Notes: generated by a model from the letters alone, not told the origin. A stretch of DNA of 64,000 nucleotides from Ostrinia nubilalis (GCF_963855985.1 NC_087110.1:3153001-3217000); one strand, 5' to 3'; shown: positions 9,626 through 21,420, numbered from the stretch's first letter. Numbers and translations are program-made.

Positions 9626-10330
9626 TTATATATGTTTAGATAGATCTTGTAGTGTAGATTCTGTTTTTTAGTGCTTATGTTTAGATCGGAGATCAAAGGA
9701 AATATCCCTGATTTTCTCTAAAGCTATTTCTTGTAACCCTTCAAAGAGTAGTTACTTTAATTGGGTAGATGCTAATGACCCGTGTAAATCAACAAACTGT
9801 TAATCAATTCAAATCAACGAGCAAGTAGGTATCACGATTATAATTATATTTATACAAAATCTACAGTTCAAAAACATTTTAATTAATTTATTTATCTCCC
9901 ACCAAGTCGAGCACGGCCGTCCTTTTCTCGAAGCAATTCAGGCCATTTTCGACCGCCTGTAACTTCGTTGTGGATAAAACTAGAAAGCTGAATTTTCATT
10001 AGCTATGCAGGCATTGTAAAGACACGGTATATTTCAAATTTCATTCAATTTAAACCAGTAGTTTAAGAATTATAACGGGTCAAAGTTTCTTAATTTTGTT
10101 AATTTTGTCACTCACTGACTGACTCACCGATCATCAAAATTCTAAGGCACTTCTAGCAGACCTAGAAGCTTCAAATTTGGAATATAAGTAGTGTTTGGTG
10201 TATGAATCAAGGAAAAACTAAAATATTTGGGGGCACGGTAGTGCAACCGCCAAGTCGAGTAAAATTTTTCAATTTCGGTCCAGTTTTCTAGATACATAAC
10301 TGCTGTCTACAAAATACAAAAAGAAATGAG
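9626..10330. other. Intergenic stretch with weak Helitron-like text
   Basis: GTCACTCACTGACTGACTCA at about 10109 resembles the body of the Helitron family but no CTAG end follows. Otherwise nothing recognised. Confidence 0.35.
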
Positions 10331-10650
10331 ATCCCATCAAAAACAATACTTGTCAAAAAAACTAAGTCTCGCAACTCAGTTGTTCTACGGTAAAAAGTTG
10401 TGAGATCCATGTAATACCAAGTCCAGGCCAGGAAATCTTTAACGTTTTACATAAATATATTGACTTGGCCATCGCATGAAAACACGTGTAAATTAAATTA
10501 TTTAGTGCGATGGTCAAGTCAATAATTTATGTAAAACGTTAAAGATTTCCTGGCCTGGACTTGGTATTACATGGATCTCACAACTTTTTACCGTAGAACA
10601 ACTGAGTTGCGAGACTTGGTTTTTTTGACAAGTATTGTTTTTGATGGGAT
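10331..10650. repeat. Long inverted repeat, ~146-bp arms, 29-bp loop
   Basis: The left arm 10331-10476 (ATCCCATCAAAAACAATACT...) is an almost exact complement of 10506-10650 (...AGTATTGTTTTTGATGGGAT). The stem differs at only a handful of positions, so it is either a young foldback MITE or a recent inverted duplication. A transcript would make a ~145-bp double strand. The frames at 10514-10859 come from this palindrome and the next repeat. No TSD was found. Confidence 0.85.
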
Positions 10651-10678
10651 TATTTATTACAGGCAAGCATTCGATATC

Positions 10679-10806
10679 AGCTAAGAAGACTATTCCCACC
10701 TCTCGTTCCCACCGCTGCAACTCCTGTGTAGCCAGGCTCTACAACTTGACCGCCAATAAAAACCCAACCAGTGAAGTCAAGTTTGTCCGGGGGAAAGTTA
10801 AACTTG
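10679..10806 (-). repeat. Dispersed repeat module, copy 1 of 4
   Basis: Shares GCAACTCCTGTGTAGCCAGG and TTGACCGCC and AACCCAACCAGTGAA with copies at 21841-21975, 56190-56296 (opposite strand) and 62735-62906. On the minus strand, frames in several copies read G-Q-A-V-D-P-G-Y-T-G-V-A, so the module may derive from a coding or SINE sequence. Class unknown. Confidence 0.6.
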
Positions 10807-10859
10807 TATTCGGTTGTAATCTCAAGTATCCAATCAAATCCTGTTTCATACCTACTTAA

Positions 10860-11100
10860 ACTTTAACACTTTAAACAAAATTTAAGACTAAAAATAAACA
10901 GTCTGGAAATTCAGTCTAACTGAACTTTTTCGCATAGACTCGAAACAGAATTTGCGCCGTCTAGACAGACTGTGCGGTTTCCTGCCTCTAACTCAATTCC
11001 GATTTCAACGCTGTTTTATTCCTAGCTGTTTTGATGAAGGGAAGTGTACAGTATTAAATAATAATAAAAAATATAAGAAGAACTATCATTTTTGATTCAA
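10860..11100. other. Intergenic, nothing recognised
   Basis: No supported feature. Confidence 0.3.
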
Positions 11101-11205
11101 ACATTGAGGCCGCCACCAACCGGCCACTGTGGAAATCATTGGGGGAGGCCTATGTTCAGCAGTGGACGTCCTATTGAAATGATGATGATAATGATTATGA
11201 TGATT
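11101..11205 (+). mobile_element. RTE-type LINE 3' end with ATG/GAT tail
   Basis: GTGGAAATCATTGGGGGAGG, CCTATGTTCAGCAGTGGACG and a tail of GATGATGATA units. This second RTE subfamily differs from the CGAA-tailed one by CATT/TATG in place of CCTT/TTTG. Confidence 0.7.
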
Positions 11206-11873
11206 GATGAGCTCCTCCGTCTTTATGAAGTCGGTTATATACACTTCATATTATAACCATTATTGTTTTGTTTGTTCACTTCAGCCAAATGACGTCCACT
11301 GTTAGACAAAAGCGTCATTATCATCATCATCTTGTAAATATTGTCTTGCATAATCGACCTTTTTAGTTTACTCAAAAACATTGCTTATAACTAATCTTTA
11401 CCTCTCCAAAAAAACACAACATCTGTCTAAGATTAAGTTAAAAACATTTTAGATTCCATTCCTATCTTATTATAACTCTTTTAATCACTTAAATCCTTAT
11501 AAACCCTTTAATTCACTCTCCACTCCTCAAATATTAAGAGTACTAAACAAATTCATCAAAACAACTTCCAAAGTTAATCAATTTGTTAGTTCTCACATTA
11601 AATATTAAAGTTTAATTACAAACACTTCGGAATTTCCTCGGAGGGCATTGAATTTTCTTTAGCGGCGCGGAATTATACATTGAAAGAGCTTAAGTATCTT
11701 ACAGGGTTATATTTACTGCGGGGAACGTAAAGATGTTGAATAAATTTTAAATACTTCGTCTATCAGAATCTATACTAGGTATACTACGTCTGTACTTGCA
11801 TAAATTACACGGGTTTTTAGATAGTAACTACGAGTATTATGTAGAGCAGTATTTTTAGTGTCTTTGAAGTTCA
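11206..11873. other. Intergenic stretch, nothing recognised
   Basis: A short RTE scrap (GACGTCCACTGTTAGACAAA at about 11290, minus strand) is the only recognisable text. Confidence 0.35.
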
Positions 11874-12125
11874 TCTTCATCATCACCATATCAGCCATAG
11901 GACGTCAACTTAGGCCTCCCACAATGATTTCCTTAACGATCGGTTGGTAGCGGCCTGCATCCAGCGACTTCCTGCTACCTTTATGGGGTCGTTTCGCGCT
12001 GCGTTTTCCGGTTAGCTGCCTCCACTCGGTCCACTCCAGAACCTTGCTGCCCCATCGGCCGTCAGTTATGCGTACTATGCGTGCCCTGCCCATTGCCACT
12101 TCAGCTTGCTAATCCGTCGGGCTAT
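11874..12125 (-). mobile_element. RTE-type LINE, C-terminal fragment
   Basis: On the minus strand the sequence reads T-D-G-R-W-G-S-K-V-L-E-W then a conserved T-G-K-R-S region, W-M/L-D-A-G-R and the usual tail. This is the last ~75 codons of an RTE pol protein, here with changed residues and lost bases. It starts in the GATGAAGATGAAC tail at 11874. Confidence 0.7.
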
Positions 12126-12451
12126 GTCAGTTACTTTAGTTCGTTCACGACTTTGATATTAGGAGAACTTTTTCTAATAATACTTACCTAATTTTTCTAT
12201 GTTATGTAACTAAGCTGAAAATATGACCCGCAATAGGCGCCTGATCTTACATATTCAAAGGCTGACTTAGGAATATTTCTATTTATATTTATCTTCGGAA
12301 AAACACGTTGTATCAAGGCTATGCCCTAACTAGACTATGAATAATCGTACACAAGTGATTCGTTACATTCTGATTAGATTATTATACAAAATATAGCCAA
12401 ATATTCAACCTATAAAAATATTGTAAGCAAACTTTTGCCGCAAAAATTTAT
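12126..12451. other. Intergenic, nothing recognised
   Basis: AT-rich, no feature supported. Confidence 0.3.
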
Positions 12452-12622
12452 ATTATCTATAAAAACGAAAGGTCACTGATTCTCACTCATCACGAAATCT
12501 CAGAAACTACAAGTGCTAGGAGCTTCAAATTTTGCGAGGGAGTCCTTTTTAGAACGTAGGTAATTCAATCCTTAAGGGTGTAAAACGGGATCCACGCATA
12601 CGAAGTTGCGGGCGGCCGCTAG
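12452..12622 (+). mobile_element. Helitron-type non-autonomous copy
   Basis: Begins near CTATAAAAACGAAAGGTCAC, carries CACGAAATCTCAGAAACTAC and GGATCCACGCATACGAAG, and ends GGGCGGCCGCTAG followed by T. The CTAG|T terminus and preceding GC hairpin are seen directly. Confidence 0.7.
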
Positions 12623-12764
12623 TAAATTATAATAATATGAATGGGATTAAAATAGGCGAACGTAATTTGTTTAGAAATATAAAATCTAACGTAAAAAATA
12701 AGTGATTTTCAGTTTGAAAAAGAGTGATAAAAATTTTTTGACCGTCGCATTTCACTCGAGCAAA

Positions 12765-12911
12765 ACTTGAGGCAACTTGAAGCAGCAAATCGAACGCACA
12801 GCGTTGAATAGAGCTCTCTTTCTCTCTCTCTCAGCATTGATTGGTTCATGTGTCACCCTGTGCGTCCACGCGCACTGTGAGACCTCATAGTAATGTTTGT
12901 GAATACGGGCG
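12765..12911 (-). mobile_element. MITE of the CGCCCGTATTC family, copy 1
   Basis: The right end TTTGTGAATACGGGCG and the interior GTGCGTCCACGCGCACTGTG match copies at 40527-40672 and 60301-60449 in reverse orientation. Its left terminal repeat is lost or mutated. A CT-rich insertion (CTCTCTTTCTCTCTCTC) lies inside. Confidence 0.7.
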
Positions 12912-13519
12912 TTATTCTCAGCCTGTCAGTGACATCTGTCAAGCCAGGCAATTGTATTTGAAGTGCCTGAAGAGGACACTCCTCATTTCTCCTCCCACGT
13001 AGGTACCAAGTCGGCTTTACCTTCAATTTGCTTTAACATTCGCTTGTGTAAAGCTAATAGAACATGTAAACAGAGACCTAATTAATAAGAGTGGTAATAC
13101 AAGTCAATTGGTAATACCTAACTGGACCCAGTAATCTAATTGAATTACAAAGAAATTGGTTAATAAATAATTCCTAGAAAAACATTTTCAATTATTCTTT
13201 CAATTTAGCAATGGAAAATCTGCTTTTAGCTTTTTTTGTCGCTTTAGGTCTTACACACATTTAAATATCTACACCAGTGGCCCAAAATTTTCAGATGAGG
13301 CCCTAGTGATCACACAGTGATTACCCTAGTTCTAACCCGTGTTTAGACACCTATAGAGATAGGTGATATCTCTATAGGTATAGATAGATAGAGACAGAGA
13401 CACTCTAAAGATCTGAAAAGAGGACAAAAGAAGAGCAGAACTTAATTCTTTGCTAGGAAGTAGTATAGTAAAAACTTTATCATACGCAGAGACTGAAAGT
13501 TTACTAAATAGAATAACCT
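12912..13519. other. Intergenic stretch with small palindrome
   Basis: CCTATAGAGAT at 13351 pairs with ATCTCTATAGG at 13368, a short hairpin. No other feature. Confidence 0.35.
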
Positions 13520-13558
13520 AACACACACACACACACACGCACACACATACACACACAC
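13520..13558. repeat. (AC)n microsatellite
   Basis: About 19 AC units with two single-base interruptions (CACACGCACAC and CATACAC). Confidence 0.9.
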
Positions 13559-16001
13559 TTGCATGCATTTACTTATCATAATTACAACACTCACTCTTTT
13601 GTACCTCTACAAATTGTATTTTGCATAAAGCTATGTAATTTTGTTTACCGTTTGGAAAGATGCGAGACATTCCCAACACAAGTATCTCCGATTACTTACT
13701 GGGAAGCCTCCGCTATTAATATTGTATAAAACTTTTTGTCAATAAAGAATTTTTAATTTTAATTTAATTTTAATTTTTAATCTCTTGATAAAGCACGGCT
13801 TTGACACAGTGTCTTTTCATGACTATTTTCCTTGTTTTTTGTTACTGATATCATTTTACCAATAAACGTTTGTGGCAAGAAAATAAATGACAATTTAGTT
13901 AGATACCATGTATAAAGTTAGTTCGAAAACACAAAATACAACTCCTTGTTCGCATAAAAGGGAGGTAGAAAAAATACAAGGGAACTATATCTGAATGGAG
14001 ACCAGGATTACCTCGGAAGTGTACGGTAACCCGATTTGCGATGGGATGAAATAAAAATATCGCACGTTCAGAAGATATTTCGCAGAAAGAATATTGCGGG
14101 AAGCTACAAAATATTTTCAGGGAATCCTTAGTGAGATCTAAGTCTGGAATAATGCTTTTGAACGCTTTTACGCTGGGAGTTTTGAAAACTTAGGTTTTTA
14201 TATTCGATGTGAAACTTTAGGCTTAGGCCCTAGCTCATGACTGTAACCAATGTGACTTTTCCACAACAATCCCAATATGGTCTGTGGTCTAAAAGTGTTT
14301 TGATGATGATTTTAGTAATATCTGCTCTTGGCCGATTGGCCATTATTGGCCTATACCTATTTCGCTATTGGCCAATGATCGGCAGTTGACATTTTAGGCC
14401 GATAAATGCTTAATATGATCATTTACTTCGTTCTTTTCGCCATGTAGATTATAATAACGGCATGTATTTAAATGATATTTTTAAATTAGCAAAAACGGCA
14501 AATAAAAAAATCTAAATGGTCATCTATTTTAATGAATGATCCTCTTTCTTTGAGACATAAAATAAATGAAATCGATCGATATTTTAATCTCTTTTGAACT
14601 ACGCAAAAAATTATTGAGATGTAAAAATTATATCTGATCGTTACTTGTTGGTCCTCAAAAATAAAAGAAATGAGCACCAAATATTCAATATTGTGATACT
14701 TTTTTAAATAATTCGATTTGTATAAATTATTTTTTGTCTATATCAAATAATCTTCAAAATAATTATGTTATGGTACTTATTTTTATTAAGTTGTAGTCAA
14801 AGGATGGAAACTATTTAAAGGCACTTGATGTTCAAAGATTTATTTTTTATTAAAAAAGCATACTTAACACGTTCACACTGCGTTATCGGGTCGAATTGAC
14901 CTTAGGTGCTGGATGCGTTGGTGCGGGATGGATATATTCGGTCTTTTCAGTAGTACGAAAGATACATATTGTTTTGCAATTGATTCGTCAAACACAGTAA
15001 ATATTTGGAAAAAAAAACTTATCAGGTCCTTACGACCCGATGTCGCACTAATAGTAAACAAATATCGTTTAGTGCTTTCATCGTGTCTAATCGACCCGTT
15101 GACAGATGGCTTTAATTATGGTTACTGATAACGGTCGAGATAGGTATACTAAGAGAAAATCAACCTTGCGATTTGAAAAAAAAAATAAAGAGGTAAAAAT
15201 AATAATTATGATGTCGGGTTCAGGGATGACAGAAGTAAGAAATTATTTTACATAGCGCCTCTAGTCCCAAACTAAGCAAAGCTTGTAATTTAAACAAACA
15301 TGGCAATGTACCATTCTGCTTGCTTATTGGCGCTAAGCCCTTGGCCAACTCAGTAACCAATGACGGACGATTGTCACTCAACCACAAAGTACCGCGTAAA
15401 TTAAAAGATATTTTTTTAATTAAAAATATTAACCAATAACATTTTTAGTTACATCAAATATATTTTAAAGTTAAGTTATACATAGATCGAAATGTATTTA
15501 TTAGGTGATCAATATTAAAAGGCAAACTTGATATAGAAATCATCAAATTAACAAAATTAAAGATCAATAACTAAAAAAGAGGATCAAATATTATTTTTGT
15601 TTACCAAATATTAAAAGAGTATGTTAAACATAAATATTATGTTACCTTAAATGAAGATCATTCATAATTTATCCGTAGATCAACTAATATAGACCCAATA
15701 ATTAATATAAAGATAAAATATAATAAAATACATCATTTATTTTTAAAAGTGCACATACAAAAAAGATCAATTAGTTTTTAGAGGATCAAATAATATTGTC
15801 CCTATAATAACCGAGGTCACGATCCTATTATCAGAATTTAAAAGCTCACTTAAAACAAGTCTCAATCCAACCAATGGCTCTAACATGCCCGTTCCAGCAT
15901 GGAGCCGCGGAATCACATTTAATTTTGTTTTCCGATAATTTGTCTGGTTCAAACTAGAAACAGTAAGTAAAATAATAGGTCAGGGATATTGATCACCTCT
16001 T
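13559..16001. other. Gene-free stretch, AT-rich
   Basis: A likely retroposon tail lies at 13735-13780 (GTCAATAAAGAATTTTTAATT plus AT-rich repeats). Mirrored GGCC-containing text (GGCCGATTGGCCAT, ATTGGCCAATGATCGG) is at 14330-14395. A possible decayed element starts at TTAACACGTTCACACTGCG (14867). Recurrent GATCAAATATT-like words occur at 15500-15800. None has a matched end or a convincing frame, including the 71-codon one at 14913-15128. Confidence 0.4.
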
Positions 16002-16442
16002 ATTTTTAGTAGAGATGAAACGGATAGTTGTTTGGCCGGATACCGGATACCGGATATCCGGCCAGCTGTTAGGCCGGATAGCCGGATATCCGGCGGCCGG
16101 ATAGTTGGCCCATTGTCTCGTTTCATGTCGTGACGAGTTTAGCGCCGCACAGGTGCTTCGAAAGCGATCAGTGGGTCTATTAGTAGACTAGACTAGTCAC
16201 ACTTTTCGAAAATCGAATCTGTCCAAATAGAATGTCAGATTTTGCCACTTTTCTAGGGGGCAGATCAATTCGAGAGATTTCGTTTGCTATCGTGAGGGTG
16301 TGATTGAATAGCGAAAATTAAATTAGTTTACTTGCTGCGTAATCTGACTGAACTATATGCATCATGTCATCAAACCATCAGTGAAAAAAAGATCGCCTTT
16401 TTTATTTGGCAATATTTCGACATTAACAGATATTATTTACTA

Positions 16443-17381
16443 CAGGGTGGCCCAGAAGAAAATTCACTTTTGAAAATTTAATGAAACGAAAACTGTACAT
16501 TTTTGTAGAACTTTAACTATTGCAATTTAAAGGAAATTTAGTGCAATTAATTTTAAAATTTACTTCCTTTAAATAAATTTTATTGTACATGTGATTCCCT
16601 TGACGTTTACAATATTCGGTCAACATAGCTACATCAAAATTTTGGAAAACTTTAGTTAGAGTTACCTCGAAATGGATTCAGGATGGATGAATGCTGCAGA
16701 GTTTTTGGATTATTAGAGTATACTCTGCTCATAAGGTAACCCCGCAAAAAGAAGTCTGCTGGAATGAGATTAGCGCTTTTAAGAGACAGTGAGATTTCAT
16801 CCCTGCTTAATTGGTTTGTTGCATTGAAGGGATGATTAATTTTTGAGAATGTTATACTGGTAGGCTGAAAAGCTTTTTGATTTTTAAAGCTGCAAGATTC
16901 GCTAGGCTATGACCGGAGCACTTGGTTTCACCAAGACGATGGGGCTACGTGTCACACTTCAAATAAGAGCATTTAGATGGTAAAAGACATGTTCCCACAA
17001 AAAATAATTTCAGGCAGGGGTGACATCTCCTGGCCACCAGGAAGCCCTGATCTCACTCCAGAAAATTCTTTTTTGTGGTGTTACATTGAGGATAGAGTAT
17101 ACTTTTATAATCCAACAAACATGCAGCAACTGAGCATTCAGCATAAAATTGAAAATAGGTTTCGAGGTAATTCTAACGAACGCATTTTAAGATTTTGATG
17201 TATGTTGATCGAATGTTGTAAGCGTCAAGGAAATCTCCTGGGCGATGTAGTTTAATAAAGGTAAATTTAAAAATAAATTGCTTTAAATTTCCTTCAAATT
17301 GCAATAGTTAAAGTTCAATTAAAATGTACAGTTTTCGTTTCCTTCAATTTTCAAAAGTGAATTTTCTTCTGAGCCAACCTG
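16443..17381. mobile_element. Mariner-like element with ~135-bp TIRs, nested in the hAT-type element
   Basis: The left end CAGGGTGGCCCAGAAGAAAA and the complement of the right end CAGGTTGGCTCAGAAGAAAA stay similar for about 135 bp, including GAAACGAAAACTGTACATTT on both arms. TA flanks both sides (16441-16442, 17382-17383). The 939-bp copy holds a degenerate transposase. TA target, CAGG ends and transposase text place it in the IS630-Tc1-mariner group. Confidence 0.85.
16929..17198 (+). pseudogene. Broken mariner-type DDE transposase, C-terminal part
   Basis: The frame reads W-F-H-Q-D-D-G-A-T-C-H-T-S-N-K-S-I then TAG at 16974, and resumes M-V-K-D-M-F-P-Q-K-I-I-S-G-R-G-D with PPGSPDLTPENSFLWCYIED. 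In the family the first part normally holds the second catalytic Asp (QQDGATCHT) and the second reads PDLTPCDFFLWG, whose Asp/Glu is the third catalytic residue. Here that position is Asn, there is a stop, and the 5' half is scrambled, so it cannot act. Confidence 0.75.
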
Positions 17382-17698
17382 TATTTATGTATTCGTCATT
17401 AGATAGAATAGCCCAGAAAAAGAAACTAGTTTTTTGAAAGGCTTTTTGAAGAATGGCTTTTTTTGTAACTTTTTGGACTTTAAATAAAAGCCGTCATTAT
17501 TATAAGCCATTTTATTGATATTTATCTCAAAGATTAATGTATTTCATTTTATTAATAGGAAATTGTCGTAGTTTTTTAATATCCGGTATCCGGCCGGATA
17601 GTGAGTTACTATCCGGTATCCGGCCGGATAGTAAATTTAGGCCGGATATCCGGCCTACCGGATAGTTGCGGGATATCCGTTTCATCTCTAATTTTTAG

Positions 17699-18224
17699 AG
17701 CTATTAGGATCTAATTGCTTTGTTTTTGTTGTCCTTAATGAAAAGCCTTATTCAAATTCTATTCCTCGACACAATTCGTCGTATCGGGAAGACTCGTCTG
17801 GCCCAAACTTCCACACGGCGCGTCAAGTTGTTTGTGTCAATAGTTCGTTAACCGCGCGCTTAACTTCCTACATAACACGGTTTGCGATTCTTTCTACGGC
17901 GACCGAGAGGTCTTGAGCTGAGATGCTACTTAATATTATTTTGGAAGTATAAATTACATTTTTATGGCGATTAATCTGGTCCAATTGATCAAAAAGACAC
18001 GTTTCTTTGCGTTACATAGCCGGTACCTACACCCAATCTCTACATTAACCCGCATTAGTCATCAGACCATCGCACTGACTGTTCTGCTTCATCCATCTAC
18101 TTCGATCTTCATTCGTTTTCCACAGCAATGCACAGAATGTTAAAATCGGCAATTGTATCAACCCTGGTGTCAGATTTCTTGAGCAAGCATTTAATCATAT
18201 TTTAAATTCTATTCAGATTGTAAA
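17699..18224. other. Intergenic, nothing recognised
   Basis: No frame or repeat supported. Confidence 0.35.
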
Positions 18225-18297
18225 TCTTCTTCTTCTATCTATATCTATCTATCTTCTATCTTCTATCTATCTTCTATCTATCTATCTATCTTCTATA
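18225..18297. repeat. (TCTA)n / (TTC TATC)n microsatellite
   Basis: Mixed ATCT and CTTCTATCT units over about 70 bases. Confidence 0.85.
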
Positions 18298-18384
18298 CTT
18301 TAATAAATCTGTAGAGAGGTCAATTCTGTACATGAAATATATTTTCAAAATAACTATCAGGGGGTGATTAGTGATCGATACTGA

Positions 18385-18409
18385 TGCCAAAAATGCAATC
18401 AGTAAAATT

Positions 18410-18454
<45 letters not shown>

Positions 18455-18804
18455 ATGTTCCTTATAGAAACAAAAACTACTTGACGGATTTTAACGAAAC
18501 TTGGTACAATTATTCTTCATACTCCTGGGCAGGTTATAGTATACTTAGGAATTCCCACGGGAACGGGAATTAGCGGGAAAATCCTTTTGTATGAAAAATC
18601 TAAACCGCTTAAGTTAGACGCTTGAAATTTGGTATGCAGGTACCTTAGTAAACGTAAAGCTTAGTTACAACAGGATATTGCAAAATTCCCACGGGAACGG
18701 GAGTTAGCGGGAAAAAACATTTGTATGAAAAAATCTAAACCGCGTAAGATAGATGAAGGGGGTAAAACGGGATCCACGCGTACGAAGTCGCGGGCGGCCG
18801 CTAG
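18385..18804 (+). mobile_element. Helitron-type copy with (GTCT)n and internal duplication
   Basis: Ends GGGCGGCCGCTAG at 18804 followed by T. A pure GTCT microsatellite sits at 18413-18453 near its 5' part. Inside, ATTCCCACGGGAACGGG occurs twice (18550 and 18686) with similar flanks (TTAGCGGGAAAA.., TGTATGAAAAA.CTAAACCGC), a ~136-bp internal duplication. 5' end uncertain. Confidence 0.65.
18413..18453. repeat. (GTCT)n microsatellite
   Basis: Ten uninterrupted GTCT units inside the Helitron-type copy. Confidence 0.9.
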
Positions 18805-20738
18805 TCTTATCTAAATTATAATAAATGTACCTATTCGAATTACACAAAGTAGATTGAGACAATCTACTTGCTACCTAAATCACCTCAAATATTTTGGGTT
18901 GCCCTACTCCCAGAGTACAATATAAACTTTGATTAGATTGATTTTATTACAAGAAGAATTTCACTGATACTTTGTTAAGTAACGTACATTTTGTTTTACA
19001 TAATTAACGAATCCTAATGCTTTTAAGATACCACGTGGAACCAAACTTGGGAACTTCCTAAAACAACGAACAAAGTTTTAATTCAGATTTATGGGCGACT
19101 TCTGTTTGATGGTGGCGGTAGATATATTAATTTTAGACTACGCTTGCTTTATTTTGTTTTAGATTGTTGTCAAGAAATAATTTATCCATCGTTACAATAT
19201 AAATTGAAAATGTTATTGTCACAGTTTAAGTTCTGTCCGGTGTTCATGTAAATGATGGTCTCAAGGATCACAAATTCGTTTGTTTTATTGCCTTTATAGA
19301 AAATAAACTGCTCAAGATTTCTTTTACACAATTGACGTTAATGTTCACAGCTGTACATAGGCCTCATAGGAGACCACTGCGAACACCAACTAGGTCATGA
19401 GTCCATAACAGAGTAGGATATATTTTCTGCAAGTATGATTGAATACAAGTTTTATTGGCAATGATAAACTTTCAGCTAGTTTCAGTTTCATTTATTACAA
19501 ATTATAAATGTAAAAAATTGTGGTGGCAACTCCTGATCTTTTGTCACAGCGACTAGAGACTACTTTTGTTCGTGTGCCAGTATTATTGAGGGCAAGTATC
19601 AAAACCTTTCGGTCGGTGTATAACCGAAAACTAAATCAAGCCAGCCTAATCAAGCAAAGCGGCGCGTGTAAGTGTGAAGTGACTGATTAACACCTTGATT
19701 AGAACAAACTTGTTTATTTTGCACCAGTTCTTACTTCGGAATAGCATTACCACATATAGCATGGGAGTTTCATGTTAATGTTGAAAGTTGGACGCCCGAC
19801 CTTATAAATAAGACCGCAACGCTCACTTTGGTTTTCATCTGATGAGAAAAGTTGGGTTTACGTAATAATATTTGAAAGCTGTAATGTGATACGTGTCTTC
19901 CATATTGTAGTAATTCTTTAATGACTAAAAGATGACTAATACAGTTATAATGATATGATTTAATACGTACAGATCTATGACAACTGCTATAATATTGATT
20001 TAGCATGATAGGTAAACGAAAGTCGCGTAGCCTTGCAGTATACCATGTTCAACCCTTTTTTAGGTTATCAAGAGTAGAATGAGTAGTATCATTTTACAAA
20101 CCTATATCCTGTTTAATCTAATAATATCTATTAGCGTAAAGAACAGCACATTTTGTTACTTCACGCTACTATTCGGTACCAATTCTTTAAGATAGTTTAA
20201 AAACAAACAACACACACAACAGATAATTCGCTCCATAAATGGATTATAATGTTTAATTATGGCACCTTCTAAGAAAAATGCCTATGAATGAACATAATAT
20301 AACATGAATTGACATCACAATAGTAACAGCATGAATAGCAAAGAGTTCATCTACATAAACTAATTCGGAAAAAGCAATAAAACCTTTCTGAATTGAGTAA
20401 CTAGCGAATCCAGTTTTCGCCGGGTATTTGTCACAAAACACTTCGAACAAATTAGATATTCGAGTCCCATTTTCGAGGAAATCTTTGTAAAATAAAACTT
20501 GAAATGGTCGCCATTCAATCCAGATAAAAGGTTTTCGATTCAGACGTCTTTGTCCGGGCTAGATAATGTATGGCCTGCAGATGGATGAGGATTTATTTTA
20601 TGCATTTTGGTAAGATGTGTATTTTGCGGGGTTTTTGGGAGCTTTGACACAGCGGGCGAACATTATTTTGTGGGAATTGAATAGAATGATACTGTTCTAT
20701 CTTTTCGGTACTACATCAACTGCTTAAACTAGAATCAG
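18805..20738. other. Gene-free stretch of 1.9 kb
   Basis: AT-rich with no element ends that I can match. Frames at 19770-20006 and 20253-20450 (minus) lack motifs and start contexts. Confidence 0.4.
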
Positions 20739-20922
20739 AGGGCTTAGTGTTAGTTTACATCAAACGTCGTCACGAGTGAGTGCGTAAAAAATGACAATGT
20801 ATGACGGATTGTACAGCGATCCTAGCGGAAACTTTCAAGAACTAAAATTTTCATAGGTACGTACGTACGTTTGTAACGCTCTGACTAGTGAGGACGTTTG
20901 ATCCAAACTCACACTAAGCCCT
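20739..20922. mobile_element. 184-bp MITE with CAG duplication
   Basis: Left end AGGGCTTAGTGTTAGTTT against the complement of the right end AGGGCTTAGTGTGAGTTT, then ATCAAACGTC on both arms. CAG on both sides (20736-20738, 20923-20925) is a likely 3-bp TSD. A GTACGTACGTACG run lies in the centre. Confidence 0.75.
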
Positions 20923-21407
20923 CAGTGTATTTGGTAAATTAGCGAGGGCGTGTTCCTGCAACTGACCTGATAAAATAATCATGATACATGTTGTAAGTAA
21001 TAGAGTGTCTTCACTATCACTACATAGTATACAACAAAGTCCTTTAGAAATAAGACAAAGTCGCTTTCCGCTGTCTGTCCCTATGACGTATGCTCAGATC
21101 TTCAAAACTACGCAATGGATTTTGAAGCGGTTTTTTTAATAGATAGAGTGATTCAAGAGGAAGTATACTTAGCACCGGTACGAAGTCGGGCGGGTCGCTT
21201 GTGTTGGATATTCTAAAATCCTTAGGGAAAGCTAAACTGTCTTTTTACCACAACAATATCTGAATAAAATACGAGAAGTTCGAATTTTACGAGTTTAGTA
21301 GTTCGAGAAATGTTAAACTCACCTACACTAGTAAAATACAGGGTGTTAAGTGTCCATAGGCGATTGCTCTGTTAATATTTGATTAGATGTAAAAATTAAA
21401 CTGATAT
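20923..21407. other. Intergenic stretch with a decayed Helitron-like end
   Basis: CTACGCAATGGATTTTGAAG at 21110 and GGTACGAAGTCGGGCGGGTC at 21177 resemble Helitron-family text but the CTAG end is lost. A lone ACAGGGTGTTAAGTG repeat edge lies at 21340. Confidence 0.4.
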
Positions 21408-21420
21408 AATTCGAGGAAAT

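Larger units (their letters stand above)
16010..17690. mobile_element. hAT-type non-autonomous element with 8-bp TSD
   Basis: TAGAGATGAAACGGATA at the left matches the complement of the right end TATCCGTTTCATCTCTA. ATTTTTAG is duplicated exactly on both sides (16002-16009 and 17691-17698), an 8-bp TSD as expected of hAT elements. Both subterminal zones are packed with CCGGATATCCGG-like words (16035-16105, 17579-17668). No hAT transposase frame. Without the nested mariner-like copy (16443-17381) it would be about 740 bp. Confidence 0.85.

Noticed and set aside
13520..13558. Regularly repeated short units as a CRISPR-like array (also 18225-18453)
   Set aside because: Plain eukaryotic microsatellites without spacers.
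14867..15115. Possible small TTAA element beginning TTAACACGTTCACACTGCG
   Set aside because: The putative right end at TTTAATT does not mirror the left end well; only CGGGTCGA is shared.
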